Shown: positions 1 through 8,424 of the stretch, piece after piece
How positions within the stretch are numbered: the stretch's first letter is position 1
How the letters are laid out: each line of letters opens with the position of its first letter
From: CAZMXI01 sp964570205
Lineage (GTDB): Bacteria > Planctomycetota > Phycisphaerae > Tepidisphaerales > Tepidisphaeraceae
DNA length: 23,040 bases
Assembly: GCA_964570205.1 (NCBI GenBank)
Contig: CAZMXI010000072.1
Span: forward strand, 1 to 23,040
Direction of reading: 5' to 3'
Position numbers and translations under genes: made by a program
The notes under the pieces: generated by a model
Database searches by the model: none
The model's input: only the letters and a program-made list of their open reading frames with translations
What the model was told of the DNA's origin: nothing

Positions 1-1393
1 AGAGCGTCCGGCGGAGCATCGTCACGGCGTGCAACGTCTCGGGCGAGAGGAGTTTTTCCTCGCGCCGCGTGCCCGACTGAGCGATGTCGATGGCCGGCCA
101 GACGCGCCGGTCGGCCAGCTTTCGGTCGAGGACCAGCTCCATGTTGCCCGTCCCCTTGAACTCCTGGAAAATCAGTTCATCCATCCGGCTGCCCGTGTCG
201 ATCAACGCGGTGGCCACGATGGTCAGCGAGCCGCCTTCCTCGAAGAGCCGGGCGGTGGCGAAGAGCTTCTTGGGGATGTCCATGGCCTTGACGTCGATGC
301 CGCCGCTCATGGTCCGGCCCGTGTTGCCGACCCACTTGTTGAACGCCCGGGCCATGCGGGTGATCGAGTCCATCAACAGGAACACGTCCTTGCCCATCTC
401 GGCCAGCCGGCGGCATCGCTCGACGACCAGTTGGGAAAGGCGGACGTGGCTCTCGATCTCGCGGTCCAGGCTGCTGGCGATGACCTCGCCGTTGACGGCG
501 CGGCGCATGTCGGTGACTTCCTCGGGCCGCTCGTCGATCAGCAGGACCATCAACGTGACGTCGGGATAGTTCGCCGAAATGGCCTGGCTGATGTGCTGGA
601 GCATGATCGTCTTGCCGGTTCGCGGCGGGGCGACGATGAGCATGCGCTGGCCCATGCCGATCGGCGTGACCAGGTCCACGATGCGCATGTTCAGTTCCTT
701 GGGGTCGGTCTCGAGGATCAGCCGCCGATGCGGGTGCAGGGGCGTCAGGTCCTCGAAGTTGGTGACCTCGGTGATGCGCTCGGGGTCTTCGCCGTTGATC
801 GCCTCGACGCGCAGCAGCGCGAAGTAGCGCTCCGACTCCTTGGGCGGGCGAATCTGGCCCTGGACGACGTGGCCGTTGCGCAGGCCAAATCGGCGAATCT
901 GCGACGGCGAGATGTAGATGTCATCCGGGCAGGGCAGATAGTTGTACTCGGGGCTGCGCAGGAACCCAAAGCCATCGGGCAGGATCTCCAGCACGCCCTC
1001 GCCGTACATCAGGCCATTCTGGCGGATGCGCGAGCGGAGGATCTGGAAGATCAGGTCCTGCTTCTTCAGGCCGATGTAGTCCTGGATGCCTTCGGCCTTG
1101 GCGATCTCGTGAAGGCCCGCCACATCCATCTGCTGCAGGTCGCGGATGTAGAGCTTGCCGCCTTTGACCTGCTCGTACTTGGCGTTGGTCTCCTCGTCAA
1201 GGCTGGCGATGTCGTCACCGCCGCCGGTGGGGGCGGGCGCCTCCTCCTTGGCGGGCGGGGGGGCCGGCTCGGCTGTCGCGGTCGCCGTCGTCGGCTCCAC
1301 GGGCTCCTGCACTTCCGGCGAATCGGTTTCGCGGTCACGTTCTCGTTGCTGGTCGCGCTGTGTACGGCGCTTTGGTCCTGTACTCTTGGCCAT
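1..1393 (-). CDS. rho: Transcription termination factor Rho (partial, C-terminus beyond left edge)
   Basis: Rho is a hexameric RNA helicase/ATPase that binds C-rich nascent RNA and ends transcription. I translated 464 codons from the ATG at 1391-1393; a GGAGG Shine-Dalgarno lies 4 nt upstream and fixes the start. Residues 1-75 are a charged, Pro/Ala/Glu-rich extension absent from E. coli Rho. The Rho N-terminal helical domain follows (about 80-120), then a cold-shock-like RNA-binding domain with the RNP1 motif DGFGFL at 140-145. The P-loop is PPRTGKT at 256-262, where E. coli has PPKAGKT. LLIDERPEEVTDM (284-296), MDSITRMARA (341-350) and TGSRMDELIFQEF (400-412) are Rho-specific. The reading frame is open to the window edge; judged by family length little of the C-terminus is missing. 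It is the last gene of a minus-strand run after coaE, separated by a long leader. Confidence 0.98.
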   Translation of the reverse strand, partial: MAKSTGPKRRTQRDQQRERDRETDSPEVQEPVEPTTATATAEPAPPPAKEEAPAPTGGGDDIASLDEETNAKYEQVKGGKLYIRDLQQMDVAGLHEIAKAEGIQDYIGLKKQDLIFQILRSRIRQNGLMYGEGVLEILPDGFGFLRSPEYNYLPCPDDIYISPSQIRRFGLRNGHVVQGQIRPPKESERYFALLRVEAINGEDPERITEVTNFEDLTPLHPHRRLILETDPKELNMRIVDLVTPIGMGQRMLIVAPPRTGKTIMLQHISQAISANYPDVTLMVLLIDERPEEVTDMRRAVNGEVIASSLDREIESHVRLSQLVVERCRRLAEMGKDVFLLMDSITRMARAFNKWVGNTGRTMSGGIDVKAMDIPKKLFATARLFEEGGSLTIVATALIDTGSRMDELIFQEFKGTGNMELVLDRKLADRRVWPAIDIAQSGTRREEKLLSPETLHAVTMLRRTL

Positions 1394-1521
1394 TGGGCCT
1401 CCAAGAAATCTGCGGGAAACTGTGTTTTAAGCTGTCTTGAGTTCTCGCCCAGCCGCGCGGATGGGCGTTGTCGTCAGATGCTGGCGTGGGCCTTGGCCGT
1501 TTCCTGCCGCCTTAGCGCAAC

Positions 1522-1609
1522 CGGCATGTTAGTCTCTCTGTTGCCTGTCCCTCAGCCAGGATGGACCGATCGGCAACATGCCGCAGACGATCAACCTGAC
1601 CGGCAACAG
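1522..1609 (-). promoter_or_regulatory. Candidate rho leader with mutually exclusive RNA pairings
   Basis: The 364 bp between coaE and rho hold no convincing gene. Read in the rho direction, four segments occur in order: segment 1 CTGTTGCC (1538-1545 on the plus strand pairs with it; segment 1 is at 1602-1609), segment 2 CGGCATGTTGCC (around 1572-1583), segment 3 GGCAACAG (1538-1545) and segment 4 AACATGCCG (1522-1530). Segment 3 can pair with segment 1 (8 bp) or with segment 2 (7 bp), and segment 4 can pair with segment 2 (9 bp). These pairings exclude one another, as in attenuators. E. coli rho is known to be autoregulated in its leader; a similar role here is inference. A palindrome, ACGTAA-c-TTACGT, lies further upstream at 1662-1674. 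No clear promoter was identified. Confidence 0.35.
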
Positions 1610-1757
1610 TCCCGGCGCCCGCTTCATGGCGAGCCCGCAAACCTTGAATCAACAGGGGTTTACGTAACTTACGTCACCGCTGCCCAGTTGTCTTGGTGAT
1701 TCCGTCACAAACCCGGCAGAACGCACCCTTTATGCCGCATTCGATACCATGCCATCG

Positions 1758-2423
1758 TCACGCCTGCCCGATCATTGGCCCCGCGGGGCCTTTCTCCGGT
1801 GTTTCACCGTCGGACGTTCCAGCGAGAATTCGGGAAAGCACTTCGCGGACTTGATGGCGGACCTCGGCCGCACCAGCGGTGTTTCGGACTATATATTTAG
1901 CGACCGCTCGCTTTTTGTCCAGTGGCATTTGCGATTTTTCTCGCCGCGCCATCTCGTTGCGGTCCCAGCCACGGTCGTGACCGACCCGCTCCAGACGCTG
2001 CTCGAACGGGCACTCCACGAAAACCACGGCATCGCATTTCCTGTCCAGACCGGTCTCCACGAGCAGGGGCACATCCCACACGAACGCCCGGATCGACGCA
2101 TTGCTTGCGGCGTTGCGCATTTCCATATCTCTAACCTCGCCCACCAGGGGATGCACCAGGCTCTCCAGTCTGCGCAATTCCTGCCTGTCGTCGAAAACTA
2201 TGCGTGCAACAAATGCCCGGTCGATCTGCCCTTCGCTGTCCAGCACCGCCTCGCCCCACCACGAGCGAAGCTTCTCCTTGACTGCCGGACGCCGGTAAAC
2301 CTCCCGGACATGCCCATCGGCATTGAGCACCAGGCAGCCCAGTTCTCCGAACATTCGCGCCACGAAGCTCTTGCCGCTGCCGATTCCGCCGGTGATTCCG
2401 ATGATGGGCCTGCCTGCAAACAT
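1758..2423 (-). CDS. coaE: Dephospho-CoA kinase
   Basis: CoaE phosphorylates the 3'-hydroxyl of dephospho-CoA with ATP, the last step of coenzyme A synthesis in the cytoplasm. The 221-residue product has the usual family length. The Walker A motif GGIGSGKS is at residues 12-19, followed by the NADGHVREVY segment (D36 matches the conserved Asp of the DAD motif), VPLLVETGL in the middle, and RREKSQM plus an NTAG segment matching the C-terminal NxG region of the family. The ATG at 2421-2423 lies 13 nt after the stop of the flavoprotein gene, so the two are probably co-transcribed. No strong Shine-Dalgarno is present. The gene downstream is rho, 364 bp away. Confidence 0.96.
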   Translation of the reverse strand: MFAGRPIIGITGGIGSGKSFVARMFGELGCLVLNADGHVREVYRRPAVKEKLRSWWGEAVLDSEGQIDRAFVARIVFDDRQELRRLESLVHPLVGEVRDMEMRNAASNASIRAFVWDVPLLVETGLDRKCDAVVFVECPFEQRLERVGHDRGWDRNEMARREKSQMPLDKKRAVAKYIVRNTAGAAEVRHQVREVLSRILAGTSDGETPEKGPAGPMIGQA

Positions 2424-2436
2424 GATGCCATTCCCG

Positions 2437-3705
2437 CTATTCCGCGGATGAAAAGACGGACGCCGCCGCCGCTCGTCCGGCTATGAACCCCGTTGCCCAG
2501 GCCCACTGAAAGTTGAAACCTCCGATTCGTCCATCGCAGTCGAGCATTTCGCCAATCAGGTACAACCCAGGCGCCCGGCGCGATTGAAGGGTGCGATAGT
2601 TGATCTCGGCCAGCGGCACGCCACCCGCAGTCACCTCGGCGTAGTTCCAGCCGCGATCCCGCAGCACCGGCAGGGGCAGGGCGGTCAGGGCAGAGGCCAG
2701 CGACCGACGCCGCTCGCGGCCAAGCTGCGAAATGGAGGATGACGGGTCGATCCCGCAGTGGCGCAACAGCACATCGCCCAGACGCTGCGGCGTGATTCCC
2801 GCCAGCAGCGTGCGCACGGCCAACCTCTGGCTCCGGCCGGCCAGTTTCTGCAGCCGCAGGTCAATGGCCTCGCCGCTGATGCCTGGCGTGACGCTGCATC
2901 GCATCGTCACATCGACCCCGGATGCCTTGGCGATGACCCAGTGCCTGCTGGCATCCATGGCCACCGGCCCGCTGATGCCGAAATGGGTCCACAGCAGGCT
3001 GCCGGTTCGACGGTCCATGATCTTGCCGTTGGCCAGCGTGGTCAACTCGGCTTCGATCGACAGGCCGGACAATTCCGCATGAAAAAAGCCCTCATCCAGC
3101 ACCAATGGCGCCAGCGCTGGATAGGTTGGCGTCACGGCATGCCCCAGACGCCGGGCGATTTCCCAGCCATAGCCATCGCTGCCGGTGCGCGGCAAGGATT
3201 GCCCGCCGGTGGCGAGCACGACCCTGCGTGCCAGGATCTCGGCCGATTCGGCTGTGATGCCGAATCCGTCGGTCGCTGGTCTGACGTCGAGCACCCGATG
3301 GCTGGTGCGGATTTCGACGCCCAGTTCACTGCATTGACGCAGAAGTGCAGCAAGCACGTCGCGGGCGCTGTTGCTGACGGGAAAGAGTTTGCCCGTATCT
3401 TCCCGCCTGAGTTTCACACCCATGCGTTCGAACCACGCCGCAGTGGCCTGCTCGTCGAAGGCGGCCAGGATGTTGCGGATGATGTTTCTGGAGCCGTTAT
3501 AGTCGGCCGGAGTGATGCGATCCGGGGCGACATTGCATCGCCCGCCGCCGGAGACCAGAATCTTCGCGCCGACGGTGCTGGCGCCATCGAGCAGGACGAT
3601 GTGGAGGATTCGGTTCGATCGCCTCGCTGCTTCGGCGGCAAAGATGCCGGCCGACAGGCCTGCGGCGCCGGCGCCGACCACCGCTATGTCGTAAGTCCCG
3701 CTCAT
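2437..3705 (-). CDS. BaiN/RdsA-type (HI0933-like) FAD-dependent flavoprotein
   Basis: This is a putative NAD(P)/FAD-dependent oxidoreductase of the HI0933 family, which includes the bile-acid pathway protein BaiN; the substrate here is unknown. From the chosen ATG at 3703-3705 the product is 422 residues and begins directly with the Rossmann fold: YDIAVVGAGAAGLSAG contains the GxGxxG dinucleotide motif. The family hallmark SGGGRCNV follows, then LATGGQSLP, and near the C-terminus GLYLIGEMLDCDGRIGG followed by FNFQWAWATGFIAG, which bind FAD in this family. The frame stays open to a TTG at 3804, but those 33 extra residues do not look like the family. No strong ribosome binding site is seen for any candidate start. 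The gene is divergent from the membrane-protein gene at 3804 and 13 nt ahead of coaE. Confidence 0.92.
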   Translation of the reverse strand: MSGTYDIAVVGAGAAGLSAGIFAAEAARRSNRILHIVLLDGASTVGAKILVSGGGRCNVAPDRITPADYNGSRNIIRNILAAFDEQATAAWFERMGVKLRREDTGKLFPVSNSARDVLAALLRQCSELGVEIRTSHRVLDVRPATDGFGITAESAEILARRVVLATGGQSLPRTGSDGYGWEIARRLGHAVTPTYPALAPLVLDEGFFHAELSGLSIEAELTTLANGKIMDRRTGSLLWTHFGISGPVAMDASRHWVIAKASGVDVTMRCSVTPGISGEAIDLRLQKLAGRSQRLAVRTLLAGITPQRLGDVLLRHCGIDPSSSISQLGRERRRSLASALTALPLPVLRDRGWNYAEVTAGGVPLAEINYRTLQSRRAPGLYLIGEMLDCDGRIGGFNFQWAWATGFIAGRAAAASVFSSAE

Positions 3706-3803
3706 TTCGACACACAGGATAACGCGAGTCATGCCAAAAGGACGATGCAATCCTTGCAGCCTGCTCGTCCGGGGACGTGCCGGGCGTAAACTGCAGGCGT
3801 TCA

Positions 3804-4841
3804 ATGCCCAACGGTCGCGATCATCTTCACCGCTTCATCCAGCGCGTTCACCGTCGGCTTCTGTTGCTGCGCATACTGGAGGGTCTCGGGCTTGGGATGT
3901 TGACGGCGTCGATCCTGGGGCTGGGCGCGATGCCGCTGCTTGCGTGGCGTGGACAGTCGCCCATGCCGTTGTTGATGTGGTTGCTGCCGGCGGGGGGGCT
4001 GGTCGGGATGACGTGGTCGATGCTTCGGCAGCCGCGTACGACTGCCGTGGCGGCACTGGCCGATCGACAGCTCGATTTGGCCGACCTGCTTTCCACCGCG
4101 TGGATGATGCGCAAGAGAACCGATGATCCTTTTGTCGATGCGGTTCTTGCCTGCGCGAACGATCGGTGCCAGACGCTCGCGCCTTCCAGCGTGATGCTGC
4201 GCCGGCTGGGCTCGCGAAGCTGGGGTGGGATCGGCCTGGCTACATCGCTGGTGTTGATTCTCGGGCTGCTGATCGGTGAGCCTTCCGAAAGCAGCGCGTA
4301 CGGAGGGCAAGTCGATTCCGAACTGCGGCCACGGGCCGCGAACGACAGTCGGCGCGTGCCTCCCGGGCATGATGTGAACCTGACGGCGGGACGGGCGGGC
4401 CACTCGCAGGTGATTGCGGCTGACCAGCCTGGCGCAGACGATCGCAATCTCGATCCCGGGGCCCGTTCCATGGCCGGCGAGGGCGGCACAGGGCGTGCTG
4501 ATGTCACCGACATCGTGGCGAACCCCCAGGGTGCTGGGGGTGGGTCGGCTCGATCGCCCAATGCGGGGGATGTCGATCCACTCAGACCCGGGCCGACCGA
4601 AGCCGGCCGGACCGGTGATGGCCAGGAAGGCGGCGGAACGGGTGCTGCGGCACGCAATCCGTCATCGCGAGGCGGCAACACGGGTCAGTCCGCGGGCGGC
4701 GGGGACCGAGGCATCGCGACCGAGCCATGGCGGGGTGATGGCTGGCATGCGGCGGTGGAATCGGCCGGGGCAGCCATGCGCGACGGCCGGATTCCCTCGC
4801 GGTATCACCAGATGGTCAGGGAATACTTCGCCCGGGACTGA
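3804..4841 (+). CDS. Membrane protein with Gly/Asp-rich tail, DUF4175-like N-terminus
   Basis: Function unknown. The 345-residue product from the ATG at 3804 (a GTG 27 nt upstream is in frame but less likely) has three hydrophobic segments at about 26-47, 54-73 and 141-159. Between segments 2 and 3, residues 80-130 (AVAALADRQLDLADLLSTAW and following) resemble the planctomycete DUF4175-like proteins, where a similar stretch reads as ADxxLxLxDRLxTA. Residues 160-315 are low-complexity Gly/Asp/Ser/Arg-rich sequence, probably an unstructured extracytoplasmic region. The C-terminus, IPSRYHQMVREYFARD, resembles the short conserved end of planctomycete membrane proteins in which a P-x-x-Y-x-x-x-V-x-x-YF pattern is common. 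It stands alone between a divergent and a convergent gene, without the MoxR/DUF58 neighbours I would expect. Confidence 0.8.
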   Translation: MPNGRDHLHRFIQRVHRRLLLLRILEGLGLGMLTASILGLGAMPLLAWRGQSPMPLLMWLLPAGGLVGMTWSMLRQPRTTAVAALADRQLDLADLLSTAWMMRKRTDDPFVDAVLACANDRCQTLAPSSVMLRRLGSRSWGGIGLATSLVLILGLLIGEPSESSAYGGQVDSELRPRAANDSRRVPPGHDVNLTAGRAGHSQVIAADQPGADDRNLDPGARSMAGEGGTGRADVTDIVANPQGAGGGSARSPNAGDVDPLRPGPTEAGRTGDGQEGGGTGAAARNPSSRGGNTGQSAGGGDRGIATEPWRGDGWHAAVESAGAAMRDGRIPSRYHQMVREYFARD

Positions 4842-4851
4842 CCCGGCGCGA

Positions 4852-4885
4852 CAAAAAGACACGGCCCGCATGCTGGACCGTGTCT
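4852..4885 (-). terminator. Intrinsic terminator of the signalling gene cluster
   Basis: Read on the minus strand, an 8-bp perfect stem AGACACGG / CCGTGTCT (4878-4885 with 4857-4864) encloses a 13-nt loop and is followed at once by a T-run (TTTTT including the last stem base, 4853-4857). It lies 29 nt after the stop codon of the receiver-GAF gene. The stem may also stop transcripts of the convergent plus-strand gene ending at 4841, but there is no T-run on that side. Confidence 0.85.
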
Positions 4886-4913
4886 CCACCCCTGAACCAT
4901 TATCCGTATCCGG

Positions 4914-6032
4914 TCAGAATGGCGGGTCTTCGCCGCTCTTCCACCAGTCAGCCGGGTCTTTCTTCTTCGGCGCGTCATTGGCGTCGGGGCCTTCCGCATC
5001 GCCGCCGTCGCCCTTGTGCACGGCCTGCGCCAGGCTCATCGAGAACATCGGCGCCACCGTCTTCAACGAGGTCACATCGTCATCGCGAAACGGCGTCTTC
5101 TGGTCGCGGAACATGGCGATGACGCCCAGGGTCTCACCGAGGTAGGTGCATGAGACCGCCATGATTTCCTGGTTCGCGAGGTAGTGAAGCTCGGCCGCGG
5201 TCAGATGCGATTTGGCGTCGCCGCCCCTCAGACGCACGAATCCGCGCCGTGCCGCCGCCCGCAGGAGGTTTCCCTGCACGGCTTCGACGAGCTGCGGGTC
5301 GGAAGGAATCGTGTACTTCATGTAGGCACCGAGCTGGAGGTTGTTGTCTCCGGCGGCGAGCCATATCCCGATGTTGCAGTAGCCCATCTGCCTCAGCAGC
5401 CAGTCCATCGCATGGCACAGGAGCTGTTCGAGCCCATCCGCGCCGTTAATGGCCTGGTGGAAGCCCTGCTGGAGCCGGACCTTGTCCACGTTCTTCGAGA
5501 GTTCGCCGTAAGCGCCAATCAGGTCATTGCACAACAGGTCGACCTTCCTGGTGATGAGTTTGCGGGCCGCGTTCAACCGCTTGACGGCGCTTTTCAGCCG
5601 CAGCATGCGCCTGGCTTGCTGGCGACGGTTATGCTGCGCTATCAACGCGCTGTGGACACGATCGGCCATCTGCCCGGCGGTGAAGGGCTTCTGCACGAAA
5701 TCGAGCGCGCCGCCCCGCATGGCCGAAATGGCCGAATCGACCCGCTCGCCGCCGCTGATGACCAGGGCGTCGGCGTCCGGCTGCGTGCCGTGCAGTTCCT
5801 GAAGCAGGGCCAGACCGTTTCCGTCCGGCAGGCCCACATCCAACACCAGGAGGTCCAGGTTCTGGCTGGCGATGATCTCCCTGGCCCGCTGGAGGTTCTC
5901 CGCGACCCACACGCGGCACGAAAGCGATCCGCCCAGGATATCCCGCAGACTCTCCGCGACGGCCGGCTCATCGTCGACAACCAGCACGCGAGGGCGGCTT
6001 CCGGGTGGCGCTTTCCTTTGCGTCATCTGCAT
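4914..6032 (-). CDS. Response regulator: receiver domain, coiled coil, GAF-like domain
   Basis: A 372-residue regulator with no DNA-binding domain. The receiver domain covers residues 14-130: acidic pair D20/D21, phosphoacceptor D65 in LLVLDVGLPDGNG, conserved S93, and K115 in FVQKPF. Residues 135-190 are charged and likely coiled coil. Residues 195-335 look like a GAF domain (ELHYLANQEIMAVSCTYLGE and then TLGVIAMFRD match the typical C-terminal half). The C-terminus is a polar tail rich in Asp and Lys. The ATG at 6030-6032 is chosen because GGGAGAG lies at 6038-6044 at good spacing; upstream in-frame starts would run into the kinase gene. It follows the HDOD kinase by 64 bp and is probably its partner; an output through the GAF domain is inference. 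Confidence 0.9.
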   Translation of the reverse strand: MQMTQRKAPPGSRPRVLVVDDEPAVAESLRDILGGSLSCRVWVAENLQRAREIIASQNLDLLVLDVGLPDGNGLALLQELHGTQPDADALVISGGERVDSAISAMRGGALDFVQKPFTAGQMADRVHSALIAQHNRRQQARRMLRLKSAVKRLNAARKLITRKVDLLCNDLIGAYGELSKNVDKVRLQQGFHQAINGADGLEQLLCHAMDWLLRQMGYCNIGIWLAAGDNNLQLGAYMKYTIPSDPQLVEAVQGNLLRAAARRGFVRLRGGDAKSHLTAAELHYLANQEIMAVSCTYLGETLGVIAMFRDQKTPFRDDDVTSLKTVAPMFSMSLAQAVHKGDGGDAEGPDANDAPKKKDPADWWKSGEDPPF

Positions 6033-6096
6033 GCTCACTCTCCCGCTCCACATCTTCGCGGCGTCCTGACCTGTCCCGGACGCCTGCCTTCTGCCT

Positions 6097-8379
6097 TTAA
6101 GAGCTCTCGGCGATCCGCCGTTGCCGCTGCGCCGTTCGCTGGCCGGCCGGTTGGACTTCAGCCGGCAGCAACACCATCGCTCGGGTGCCTTGGTGAAGGT
6201 GGCTTTCCAGCCTGATCGATCCGCCGGAAGACTCCACCCATCGCAAAGCCTTGGCCAGTCCCAGGCCGCGCCGGCGTCCCGCCGGCAGATTGCTGTAGAA
6301 CGGATCAAAGGCGCGCTTCACCGTCACCTCGTCCATCCCGCGGCCGTTGTCCTCGATGCTCACGACCACCCGGCACGACAGCGAGTCGTAGGCCGCATGA
6401 ATCATGATCCGGCCCTTGTTCTCATCGGTTGCCTGAAGGGCGTTATGAAGAATCTGTGCAAATGCCGCCCGGACCTGTTCGCCGTCCACAATCACGTCGG
6501 GAATCCGGTCCATCGTCACCTCGATGAGCCGGTTGGCGGGCGCTGTCAGCGTCTTGGCCTCGTACAGCGCCTGGTCCAGCAACTCCGCCAGGTCCATCGG
6601 CCGGGGGTTGGGCGGCACGGGCCGGGCGAATTCCATCAGGTCCGTAATGATCTGGCTCAGCCGGTGGGACTGCTCGGCGATGGTCGTCGCAGCGTGTTTC
6701 AGGTCGGGCTGGTCCGATAGTTGTCGCGCCAGCAGTTGCGATCGCCCGCTGATCACCGCCAGGGGGTTGTTCATCTCATGGGCTGCGCCGGCCGCAAGCT
6801 CGCCGACCGTCGCGAGCGTGCTCTTGCGCAGCAACTCCGCCTGGGCGTTCTGCAATTGCCGGTTGGACTCGGCGAGTTGTTCGGAGAGCGTCCGGGATTC
6901 CTCGCGAATCTGCGCAATCCGCAGCGACAGGCCCCAACCGGAACTCAGGGCGGTAAGTTCCTGTGCCTGCGTGCTCAGCCGTTCGCCCTCGCCCTTATCG
7001 GCGCCCCAGATGACCCCGCCGATGCATGCGCCGTCTCCCTCCAGACACATCCAATAGCGCATCTCGCCTCTAAGGCTTGGCGACAACGATGACAGGATCC
7101 ATTCCAGTTCCTGCCCAGCCGGCAAAACCGGTCCATTCCCACCCGCCGGCCTTGCCAGGTTGGGCGGACACTCGATCACGCTGGTTCCGATGGTTTCGCC
7201 CTCGCCGTCCAGTAGCACCACTTCGGCGACCGCCTCTCCCGGCTGGCAACTGAAAGCGGCCAGCGGACCTTTCCGAATTGCAACGACCGCAGTTTGCGCG
7301 ATTGCCTGGAGCACCTCCGCGGGTGTGGCGTCCGGGCGGAGTTCCCCCTGGAATCGCGACAGCGCGTCGAAAAGCCTCGTCCGCGCTGACAGGCGACGGT
7401 TCCTGGCGGCCAGTTGCTCGCTGACCCGGCCGAGTTCCCGGTTGGCCGCCGCCATGGCCGACACGTACAACTCGCCGCTGCTGACCTGCCCCAGGCCCAG
7501 GATCGACGCGCGCTGCTCGATTTGCGCGATCAGCTTCTGTTGCGCCTGGGCGACATCCGCCGGATCGATCTCCAGTGCCCGCATCAGGTCCGCTTTGAAG
7601 GGCAGCGGCGTGTAATTGCCGCTGTAGCCAAGGTGCTGGTCGCGCACCACCGCGTCGGCGAGCGTGATCAGGTTCACCAGCCGCGCGTGCTGCATCGAAG
7701 CCGGCAGCACGGCGGGATTCTGGCCGTGAAGCCAGGCGCATTCGCGGATGGCGGCGGGCAGTTGCCACTGCTCGGCCAGCCGCTTGCCGACCACATGGTG
7801 ATCCAGTCCGATGACCGTCTTTTCGAGTTGTGCGATGTCGCCCCTGAGCAAATCCGCCGCCTCAGCGACCCGGTCATAGCTCTTGGGCAGGATGGTGCTG
7901 AGCGCGATCTTCCCCAGATCGTGCAGCAGCCCGCATACAAACGCCTCAGAGGGGTCGGCCTCGCTTTGGCGGCCGCCCATCATCTCGGCCAGCAGTTCGG
8001 CGCAGGTCGCCACCGCCAGCGCATGTCTCCAGAATGCCTCTCGATTGAAATGTGCCCCCGCCTCTCCGGTCTCGGCGGCGAAGACGCGATAGATGGACAC
8101 CGCCAGGACCGCGCTGCGCACCGCATCGAAGCCCAGAAGGACGACGGCGCGTTCCACGGTCGTGACCTGCCCTGAAACCCCATGATCGGATCGATGGACG
8201 AGTTGGAGTATCTTTGCCGTCAGGGGCGGGTCGGAGCTGATCAGGTCCACGACCTGCCTGGCCGAGGTCTCGTCCCGCCCTGTCGCCTCGATAACCTTGA
8301 CCGCAACCGCCGGCAGCGTCGGAAGCTGCTGCAACTGCTGAAGGATCAGCTCGACGCGTTTTTCCTTGAGCTCGGGCAT
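6097..8379 (-). CDS. HDOD-domain sensor histidine kinase
   Basis: A 760-residue cytoplasmic protein without transmembrane segments. Residues 11-225 form an HDOD domain (PTLPAVAVKVIEATG, then SSDPPLTAKILQL), which here keeps HD-type residues: H119, H153/D154 in LLHDLGKIAL, and H194/H195 in LDHHVVGKRLAE. Residues 305-345 are coiled coil; 340-490 may be a degenerate GAF domain; 490-520 is a second coiled coil. The histidine kinase core follows: H534 in the H-box AAGAAHEMNNPLAVISG, N646 in HNALQA, the G1 box EDNGRGM (676-682), the F box FDPFYS (691-696) and GLGLAK (705-710). HDOD domains are usually regulatory; whether this one hydrolyses a nucleotide is open. It sits between an HTH-receiver gene and a receiver-GAF gene, suggesting a small phosphorelay. 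No good Shine-Dalgarno precedes the ATG. Confidence 0.93.
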   Translation of the reverse strand: MPELKEKRVELILQQLQQLPTLPAVAVKVIEATGRDETSARQVVDLISSDPPLTAKILQLVHRSDHGVSGQVTTVERAVVLLGFDAVRSAVLAVSIYRVFAAETGEAGAHFNREAFWRHALAVATCAELLAEMMGGRQSEADPSEAFVCGLLHDLGKIALSTILPKSYDRVAEAADLLRGDIAQLEKTVIGLDHHVVGKRLAEQWQLPAAIRECAWLHGQNPAVLPASMQHARLVNLITLADAVVRDQHLGYSGNYTPLPFKADLMRALEIDPADVAQAQQKLIAQIEQRASILGLGQVSSGELYVSAMAAANRELGRVSEQLAARNRRLSARTRLFDALSRFQGELRPDATPAEVLQAIAQTAVVAIRKGPLAAFSCQPGEAVAEVVLLDGEGETIGTSVIECPPNLARPAGGNGPVLPAGQELEWILSSLSPSLRGEMRYWMCLEGDGACIGGVIWGADKGEGERLSTQAQELTALSSGWGLSLRIAQIREESRTLSEQLAESNRQLQNAQAELLRKSTLATVGELAAGAAHEMNNPLAVISGRSQLLARQLSDQPDLKHAATTIAEQSHRLSQIITDLMEFARPVPPNPRPMDLAELLDQALYEAKTLTAPANRLIEVTMDRIPDVIVDGEQVRAAFAQILHNALQATDENKGRIMIHAAYDSLSCRVVVSIEDNGRGMDEVTVKRAFDPFYSNLPAGRRRGLGLAKALRWVESSGGSIRLESHLHQGTRAMVLLPAEVQPAGQRTAQRQRRIAESS

Positions 8380-8424
8380 GATCGAAGCAGCGGGTTGCCG
8401 TCGATGGTCAGCGACGCTTTCTGC

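Noticed and set aside
29..1699. A 556-codon plus-strand open frame across the left end
   Set aside because: It is antisense to rho, whose minus-strand translation matches the family from start to edge. High GC content keeps the opposite frame open.
5184..6215. A 343-codon plus-strand open frame opposite the receiver-GAF gene
   Set aside because: No recognisable motif, no ribosome binding site, and the minus strand encodes an unmistakable receiver domain.
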